A stretch of DNA of 10,360 nucleotides from DATBHM01 sp036557505. Lineage in GTDB: Bacteria > Actinomycetota > UBA4738 > JACQTL01. The notes below the pieces were generated by a model. It was given only the letters and a program-made list of their open reading frames with translations. It was not told the origin of the DNA and ran no database searches. Position numbers and translations under genes: made by a program. This document shows positions 6,646 through 10,360 of this stretch, piece by piece (the stretch's first letter is position 1; every line of letters starts with the position of its first letter). The stretch spans positions 1 to 10,360 of the forward strand of contig DATBHM010000079.1 of NCBI GenBank assembly GCA_036557505.1, written 5' to 3'.

Positions 6646-7803
6646 TCAGTTGCAGCGCCGCTCGACCAGGGTGTGCGTGTTCGAACCCTCCACCGTCGAG
6701 CCGACGGCCCAGTACTGGCCCTGTCCCACGACGCCGGCGGCGTTCAGTGTTGCGCTCGACCCGGGTGTCACGCTGGCGGCGCGGGTGAACGCCCCGCCCG
6801 ACGAGTGCTCCGTGAGCGTCACCTGGCCCGGCTCCGTGTCGGCGCCGACCGCCCAGACGTCGGCGTTCGAGGCGGCGGCGACGCCGTTCACCACGTTGTT
6901 GTTGCCGGGCGAGTGGGTGGCCTTCACCGTCCAGGACGAGCCGTCGAACCGCTCGGCGAGCGCCGCCGACTCATTCGGCGAGCTCCCGACCGCCCATGCT
7001 CCGGACGCGCCGACCGCCGACACGGCATTCAGGACGCCATGGGCGGGATGGGGCGGTGAGACGACGTGCCAGGCGTGGCCGTTGAAGTGCTCGGCGAACG
7101 GCGTGGCGCTCATCTCCGGGGGATGGAACCCGACCGCCCACACGTTCGTCGACGACGATGCGCTGATCCCCTCGAAGCGGCCGATCGTCGACGGGCTCGT
7201 GATGCCCGCCTTCGCCCAGTGCGTTCCGTTGAAGTGGACCACCAGCGGCAGCTGGTCCTGGCCGTCCACGAGCATCCCCGCCGCGAACAGGTCCTTCGCG
7301 TTGACGGCCGTGATCGAGAACAGCTCGTGGTCCCCGCCGACCGGCGTCGCGACCCTCGTCCAGTGGGAGCCGTTCCAATGGAGCAGGAAGCCCTTCTCGT
7401 GGTTCGTGTTGAAGTTGAACGTGAACCCGACCGCCCAGGCATCGGACGTCGAGACGGCGGCGACGCCGTCTAGCTCGGTGAGCTGTCCCGCGACGGTCGG
7501 GCTGGCGACGATCTTCCACGCGTGGCCGTTCCAGTGCTCGATCAGGGGGCGCTCGTTGGTGTTGGGGATCGTGTTGCCGACGGCCCAGACGTCGTTGGGG
7601 CCGGTCCCGTCCACCGCCGTGAGCCAGTTGAACGACGACTGCGGGTTGGGGCTGGGAACACGGGCCCAGGACGACCCGCATGCGACGCGGAGGTGGGCCG
7701 AGGGAGCGGCCGACGCGGCCGGCGCGCCTCCCATGGCCCAGATCGCCAGTAGTCCACTCAGCGCCGCCACCAACCGTCGGGCCACCCGGCCACCCCCTCG
7801 CAT
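6646..7803 (-). CDS. Secreted seven-bladed beta-propeller of WAVG repeats, unknown function
   Basis: This 385-residue protein has a clear Sec-type signal peptide: basic start MRGGGRVARR, hydrophobic core at residues 11-24, probable cleavage after an Ala near residue 32. The rest is seven repeats of 47-50 residues, each with a (D/N)xWAVG core at residues 71-76, 121-126, 171-176 (as DLFAAG), 220-225, 268-273, 315-320 and 363-368. Most are followed by a EHWNGxxWxxVxSP-like strand pair. The seventh repeat breaks off at ERRCN, and the missing strand is supplied by ACGSSWARVPSP near the N-terminus, which would close the ring. The only cysteines in the mature chain are Cys42 and Cys384, at this seam. 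The start at 7803 is chosen for the signal peptide; an in-frame ATG at 7869 would add 22 residues, and neither start has a visible ribosome site. Such repeats occur in secreted proteins of actinobacteria and chloroflexi, but their ligands are not known to me. Confidence 0.85.
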   Translation of the reverse strand: MRGGGRVARRLVAALSGLLAIWAMGGAPAASAAPSAHLRVACGSSWARVPSPNPQSSFNWLTAVDGTGPNDVWAVGNTIPNTNERPLIEHWNGHAWKIVASPTVAGQLTELDGVAAVSTSDAWAVGFTFNFNTNHEKGFLLHWNGSHWTRVATPVGGDHELFSITAVNAKDLFAAGMLVDGQDQLPLVVHFNGTHWAKAGITSPSTIGRFEGISASSSTNVWAVGFHPPEMSATPFAEHFNGHAWHVVSPPHPAHGVLNAVSAVGASGAWAVGSSPNESAALAERFDGSSWTVKATHSPGNNNVVNGVAAASNADVWAVGADTEPGQVTLTEHSSGGAFTRAASVTPGSSATLNAAGVVGQGQYWAVGSTVEGSNTHTLVERRCN

Positions 7804-7927
7804 GCGGAGGATGCGCACCCAATCACATGCCTCGAAAAATCGGTAGTGCCTCTCCGCGGAGTTCTCCATGAGGAGGGCGGGGTCGCATCCGCGGAGCCCA
7901 CCGGCGGACGAAGGGTAGGCGGGTGCG
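7804..7927. promoter_or_regulatory. Divergent intergenic region with two 9-base repeats containing a palindrome
   Basis: This 124-base spacer must hold the promoters of the propeller gene (leftward) and the luciferase-like gene (rightward). TCCGCGGAG, which contains the perfect palindrome TCCGCGGA, occurs at 7853-7861 and again at 7888-7896, 35 bases apart; the first copy extends to the 10-base palindrome CTCCGCGGAG (7852-7861). This could be a paired operator. I found no convincing -35/-10 pair on either strand. Confidence 0.35.
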
Positions 7928-8821
7928 ATGATGCGTCTCGTGGGGGTGGAGTTCGGGATCAGCGTGGCGCCGCAGTGGCGGGACCAGGCGGAGATCGTCC
8001 GGGTGGTGCAGGCCGCGGACTCGTCGGGTCTCGACCTGGTAGGCATCCAGGACCACCCGTACCAGTGGCGGTTCCACGACACGTGGACGCTGATCTCGTA
8101 TCTGGCCGGCCGGACCTCGAGGGTGCGGTTCTTCCCAGACGTGGCGAACCTGCCGCTCCGCCCGCCGGCGATGCTCGCGAAGTCGGTGGCGTCGCTCGAC
8201 GTCCTGACCGGGGGGCGGGTGGAACTCGGGCTGGGTGCGGGGGGCTTCCGGGACGCGGTGGCGGCGATGGGCGGGCCGCGGCGTTCGCCCGGGGAGGCGG
8301 TGGCGGCGGTGGAGGAGGCCATCGACGTGATCCGGCTGGTGTGGAGCGGGGAGCGGGGCGTCCGGTACGAGGGCACGCACTACCGGCTGGCCGGGTTGCA
8401 CACGGGGCCGGTGCCGGCGCATCCGATCGGGATCTGGCTGGGTGCGTCGGGGCCGCGGATGCTGGACCTCATCGGGCGGAAGGGCGATGGCTGGGTGCCG
8501 TCGTCGGGGTGGGCGCCGCCGGCGTCGCTGCCCGGATACCTGGAGCGGATCTCGGCTGCGGCTCGAGGCGCGGGGCGCGACCCGTCGGAGATCCGACGGG
8601 TCTACAACATCGGCGGGATCATCGGGCCCTCGACCGGCAAGCCATTCGAGGGCCCGCCCGCCTTCTGGGTCGAGCAGCTGCTCGGCCTCGTCGAGATCGG
8701 GATGGACGCGTTCGTGTTCTGGCCGACCGGCGAGGACGCGGTGGGTCAGGTCGAGGCATTCGCCCGCGAGGTGATGCCGGCCGTCCGAGGCGGGGAGAAA
8801 CCCGGTCCGGCCTCGTCGTGA
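7928..8821 (+). CDS. LLM-class (luciferase-like) oxidoreductase, probably F420-dependent
   Basis: This 297-residue protein belongs to the bacterial luciferase-like TIM-barrel family, whose actinobacterial and chloroflexal members mostly use coenzyme F420, and some use FMN. Supporting segments are GIQDHPYQWRF near residue 40, the motif from PPAMLAKSVASLDVLTGGRVELGLGAGGF near residues 79-107 (key SLDxLTGGRVELGLGAG), and PIGIWLGASGPRMLDLIGRKGDGW in the middle. The last is the usual barrel strand and phosphate-binding loop. The length is slightly short of the usual 300-350. Two ATGs lie in tandem at 7928 and 7931; GAAGGG about 12 bases upstream is a weak ribosome site. It is divergent from the propeller gene and converges on the CARDB gene. 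No substrate can be inferred, and cofactor choice is a family-level inference. Confidence 0.9.
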   Translation: MMRLVGVEFGISVAPQWRDQAEIVRVVQAADSSGLDLVGIQDHPYQWRFHDTWTLISYLAGRTSRVRFFPDVANLPLRPPAMLAKSVASLDVLTGGRVELGLGAGGFRDAVAAMGGPRRSPGEAVAAVEEAIDVIRLVWSGERGVRYEGTHYRLAGLHTGPVPAHPIGIWLGASGPRMLDLIGRKGDGWVPSSGWAPPASLPGYLERISAAARGAGRDPSEIRRVYNIGGIIGPSTGKPFEGPPAFWVEQLLGLVEIGMDAFVFWPTGEDAVGQVEAFAREVMPAVRGGEKPGPASS

Positions 8822-8831
8822 CCGCCGCGGG

Positions 8832-9842
8832 CTACAGGGGGTGTCCGGCCTCGCTGACGCGCTGGAGCGTGACCGAGTACTCGTAGGCGTTCGGGCAGTT
8901 GCCGCCGTTGTTCTTCACGTCGACGTGCGCGCTCAACTTGATCGTGAACGGCTCGGTCGAGTCCAGCTTGCTCCAGGGAACCTCGGTGATGAGCTGAGGT
9001 TTGGTCCACGGGTTGGCGACCTCGCAGTCCAGGGGTCCCAGTGTGTCGACCGTCCCGATGTCGGGCCAGGCGACCCTGATCCCTTCCGCGTCGGCAACGG
9101 GCTTCAGGAGTGCGGTGAACCCCCCGAACTCGGTCCGCGACGGTTGCGACAGCGTGCCCGTGCAGTCGCCCCCCTGGCCGACGACCTTGTAGGCGGGCAT
9201 CAGGATGTCTCCGGTGATCGGCCCGTCGACGGTGATCTTGATCGTCTTCTTGACGACCTCGAAGGCCCATTCGAAGGGCTCCGGGCTGCTCTGGAACTTG
9301 TATTCCACCGGGTCGTCGAGCGTCACCTTCCAGCACGAAACGGTCCCGCCCGTGTCCTCGACGGCCTTGGCCTTCATCACCTTGTAGAACACGAGGCCGT
9401 TGACCAACGCGGTGCCGACCTCCTTGCAGTTGTTGCCCTCGTGGGCCGGCCCCTCGGGCACGGCGTTGAACGCGTCGGCGCACACCTTCGCCGTCGACCC
9501 GCCGGGGATCTCGCTCTTGTTGACCTGACCGTGAACGTGGATCGTCTCCTTGGCCTTCGAGTCGAGGGTGTCGATGTGCCACCCGGGAGCCAGCTTGTGG
9601 CCGCGGAACTCGATCGCCACCACGAAGTCCTTCGCCGCCTTGTTCCCGGTGTTCGCGATCGTGGCCTTCACCTCGAGATCGCCCCCCGCCTCGACGGTCC
9701 GGACGATGAACGAGGCGTCGGTGACCGTCAGGTCGGCCCTGGGCGGCACGGCGGCGGCGGACGGACCTGCCGAGACGAAGGCAGCGACGGTCGTCAGCGT
9801 CATCAGGATCGGCACGGCGATCCGCCGGAACGGTCGGGACAC
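8832..9842 (-). CDS. Secreted protein with N-terminal CARDB-like domain and unrecognised C-terminal region
   Basis: This 336-residue protein starts at a GTG (9842) eight bases after a perfect AGGAGGAG. The open frame extends upstream to 10025, but that extension looks non-coding and would bury the signal peptide. The signal peptide has basic MSRPFRR, a hydrophobic core at residues 8-25 and probable cleavage after the Ala run at 29-31. Residues about 37-142 resemble a CARDB (cell-adhesion-related, Ig-like) domain: DLTV start, the V(E)AGG...TIANTGNKAAKDF pattern, and a CADAFNAVPE...EGNNCKE ending with Cys121 and Cys139. I do not recognise residues 145-336; they are beta-rich in appearance and contain Cys170, Cys227, Cys273 and Cys316. 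Six cysteines in an exported chain suggest three disulfides. There is no LPXTG motif, C-terminal membrane anchor or lipobox, so it is probably released or loosely wall-bound. Confidence 0.85.
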   Translation of the reverse strand: MSRPFRRIAVPILMTLTTVAAFVSAGPSAAAVPPRADLTVTDASFIVRTVEAGGDLEVKATIANTGNKAAKDFVVAIEFRGHKLAPGWHIDTLDSKAKETIHVHGQVNKSEIPGGSTAKVCADAFNAVPEGPAHEGNNCKEVGTALVNGLVFYKVMKAKAVEDTGGTVSCWKVTLDDPVEYKFQSSPEPFEWAFEVVKKTIKITVDGPITGDILMPAYKVVGQGGDCTGTLSQPSRTEFGGFTALLKPVADAEGIRVAWPDIGTVDTLGPLDCEVANPWTKPQLITEVPWSKLDSTEPFTIKLSAHVDVKNNGGNCPNAYEYSVTLQRVSEAGHPL

Positions 9843-9850
9843 GTTGCGCT

Positions 9851-9858
9851 CTCCTCCT
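9851..9858 (-). promoter_or_regulatory. Strong ribosome binding site for the CARDB-domain gene
   Basis: On the minus strand the sequence reads AGGAGGAG, ending eight bases before the GTG at 9842. It is the best Shine-Dalgarno match in the window and fixes the start of this gene at GTG rather than at any upstream codon. Confidence 0.8.
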
Positions 9859-9876
9859 GGTCGTGGACGGGCACGG

Positions 9877-9882
9877 ATACTA
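9877..9882 (-). promoter_or_regulatory. Possible -10 box for the CARDB-domain gene
   Basis: The minus strand reads TAGTAT here, fitting the TAnnnT pattern of actinobacterial -10 boxes, 34 bases before the GTG start. No good -35 element lies 16-19 bases upstream, so this is only a candidate. Confidence 0.25.
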
Positions 9883-9953
9883 CGCCCGATCCGGTGGCTT
9901 GGCCTGCTCGACCCAGCCTCGTGTCGTGATCCCCGAGGCGGCGAATGAGCGAC

Positions 9954-9982
9954 GTGACCCCGGGGCCCACTTCTCCTAGACT
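9954..9982 (+). promoter_or_regulatory. Probable promoter reading toward the tRNA gene
   Basis: GTGACC (9954-9959) and TAGACT (9977-9982) are separated by 17 bases, close to the TTGACN-N17-TANNNT form of primary-sigma promoters in high-GC bacteria. The predicted start near 9989 would give a leader of about 80 bases before the mature tRNA 5' end. Confidence 0.45.
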
Positions 9983-9996
9983 CAAGGACCGTGACT

Positions 9997-10010
9997 GCGG
10001 AGCGCTCCGC
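9997..10010. repeat. Perfect 14-base palindrome GCGGAGCGCTCCGC
   Basis: The two 7-base halves are exact reverse complements with no spacer. It lies just after the predicted transcription start of the tRNA promoter, where an operator or a short leader hairpin could act. It shares the half-site GCGGAG with the repeats in the 7804-7927 spacer, which is probably only GC-rich similarity. Confidence 0.4.
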
Positions 10011-10067
10011 CCGCATGGCGTCCATTGGAGGGTGTCAGCGGGGGAGGGGTCGTTCCGCAGCAGATGA

Positions 10068-10140
10068 GGGCCTGTAGCTCAGTTGGTAGAGCGCTTGCTC
10101 GGCAGGCAAGAGGTCAGGGGTTCGACTCCCCTCAGGTCCA
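10068..10140 (+). tRNA. tRNA-Ala (anticodon GGC) with C33 in the anticodon loop
   Basis: The 73 bases fold as a full cloverleaf without encoded CCA. The acceptor stem is GGGCCTG paired with CAGGTCC, including the G3-U70 wobble that is the main alanine identity element, followed by A73. The D stem GCTC/GAGC encloses the loop AGTTGGTA; the anticodon stem is CTTGC/GCAAG; the T stem AGGGG/CCCCT has the loop TTCGACT. The seven-base anticodon loop is TCGGCAG, so positions 34-36 (10101-10103) are GGC, reading alanine codons GCC and probably GCU. Two positions are odd: C33 replaces the almost invariant U33, and the 32-38 pair is U/G where E. coli tRNA-Ala(GGC) has A/U. All stems are intact, so it looks functional rather than a decayed copy. 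Confidence 0.93.
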
Positions 10141-10360
10141 CTGGCTCTTGACAAAGTCGCGTGCGTATTGCCTGGTAGATGGGGCTTTCCGATGTGCGGC
10201 CGGAACACTGAACAGGCTTCGTCAGTACGACCCGACGAGGTTGAACGATCACCCGTGATTGGCCCGCCAGTCCGGCGACTCGGCCCAACGAATCCCGGGA
10301 GTCAAAGGTCTCACCGCGTCACCGGCCAATTCGAGAACGTAGAGGCGTCGAGCAGCGCCG
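10141..10360. other. tRNA 3' flank with no recognisable gene, lower GC
   Basis: By hand count these 220 bases are about 62% GC, and the first 120 about 57%, below the coding regions to the left. A perfect TTGACA sits at 10148-10153, but I see no -10 box 16-19 bases later. A minus-strand frame of 36 codons enters from the right edge and stops at 10249, but its third-position GC is only about two thirds, so I do not call it a gene. No integrase, attachment repeat or T-rich terminator is visible. Confidence 0.5.

Noticed and set aside
6650..7846. A 398-codon plus-strand open frame opposite the propeller gene
   Set aside because: It is a mirror of the regular repeats. The minus-strand frame has a signal peptide and seven coherent WAVG repeats.
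7804..8376. Upstream extension of the propeller frame, which stays open to an ATG at 8376
   Set aside because: It would overlap most of the divergent luciferase-like gene and bury the signal peptide.
9843..10025. Upstream extension of the CARDB-protein frame to an ATG at 10025
   Set aside because: The GTG at 9842 has a perfect ribosome site and starts a clear signal peptide; the extension is Arg/Ser/Pro-rich intergenic text.
10025..10258. Apparent 77-residue protein on the plus strand covering the tRNA, with SSVGRALARQARGQGFDSPQVHW-like text
   Set aside because: This is the familiar spurious translation of a tRNA gene; the cloverleaf at 10068-10140 explains it.
10079..10288. Apparent 69-residue minus-strand protein ending in RGVEPLTSCLPSKRSTN
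   Set aside because: It is the antisense translation artefact of the same tRNA, and the rest has no ribosome site or recognisable domain.
10258..10330. Inverted pair ATTGGCC (10258-10264) and GGCCAAT (10324-10330) as a possible element end
   Set aside because: Only seven bases with a long spacer, no transposase nearby and no flanking target duplication; chance is a sufficient explanation.
10249..10360. Possible 3' end of a minus-strand gene entering from the right edge (36 codons)
   Set aside because: Third-position GC is only about two thirds, much lower than in neighbouring genes, and no family is recognisable.
1..10360. Search for CRISPR arrays, insertion sequences, toxin-antitoxin pairs, riboswitches and defence genes
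   Set aside because: No regularly spaced repeats, transposase motifs, small two-gene toxin-antitoxin layout or recognisable aptamer cores were seen on either strand.

Overview
The window is high-GC bacterial DNA with dense gene packing, GTG starts and many 4-base stop/start overlaps. It also carries an F420-type luciferase-like oxidoreductase and secreted WAVG-repeat and CARDB proteins. This suits an actinomycetote or a high-GC chloroflexote, probably environmental; the sequence alone does not fix the phylum.

Positions 1-5738 (+ strand) form one tight operon that enters from the left. In order it encodes the C-terminal part of an isochorismatase-family hydrolase, a double-ATPase subunit and a permease of a sugar-type (CUT2, RbsA/RbsC-like) ABC importer, a 2-oxopent-4-enoate-type hydratase, an acylating acetaldehyde dehydrogenase and a 4-hydroxy-2-oxovalerate aldolase. 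Every junction is a 4-base GTGA or ATGA overlap except one 6-base gap. The last three genes are the complete lower branch of a meta-cleavage pathway: 2-hydroxydienoate to 4-hydroxy-2-oxoacid, then to pyruvate plus an aldehyde, then to acyl-CoA. The importer and hydrolase presumably supply or prepare the substrate. The solute-binding protein, any ring-cleavage enzymes and the promoter must lie to the left, outside the window.

Positions 5751-7803 (- strand) hold an NADPH-type aldo/keto reductase and, upstream of it, a secreted seven-bladed beta-propeller built from WAVG repeats. Its only two mature-chain cysteines sit at the two chain ends, where the ring would close. A GC-rich hairpin lies between these two genes. 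A 124-base divergent spacer with two identical 9-base sequences, each containing a palindrome, separates the propeller from an F420-type luciferase-like oxidoreductase (7928-8821, +). That gene converges, with a 10-base gap, on a secreted protein with an N-terminal CARDB-like domain and an unrecognised C-terminal region (8832-9842, -).

Positions 9843-10360 hold a probable promoter, a perfect 14-base palindrome and a tRNA-Ala(GGC) gene whose anticodon loop has C33 in place of the near-invariant U33. The last 220 bases are about 62% GC and hold no convincing gene. I found no CRISPR array, insertion sequence, transposase, integrase or rRNA. Nothing here is clearly a new system. The best leads are the importer/lower-pathway pairing, the cysteine-clasped propeller, the odd tRNA and the orphan C-terminal region.
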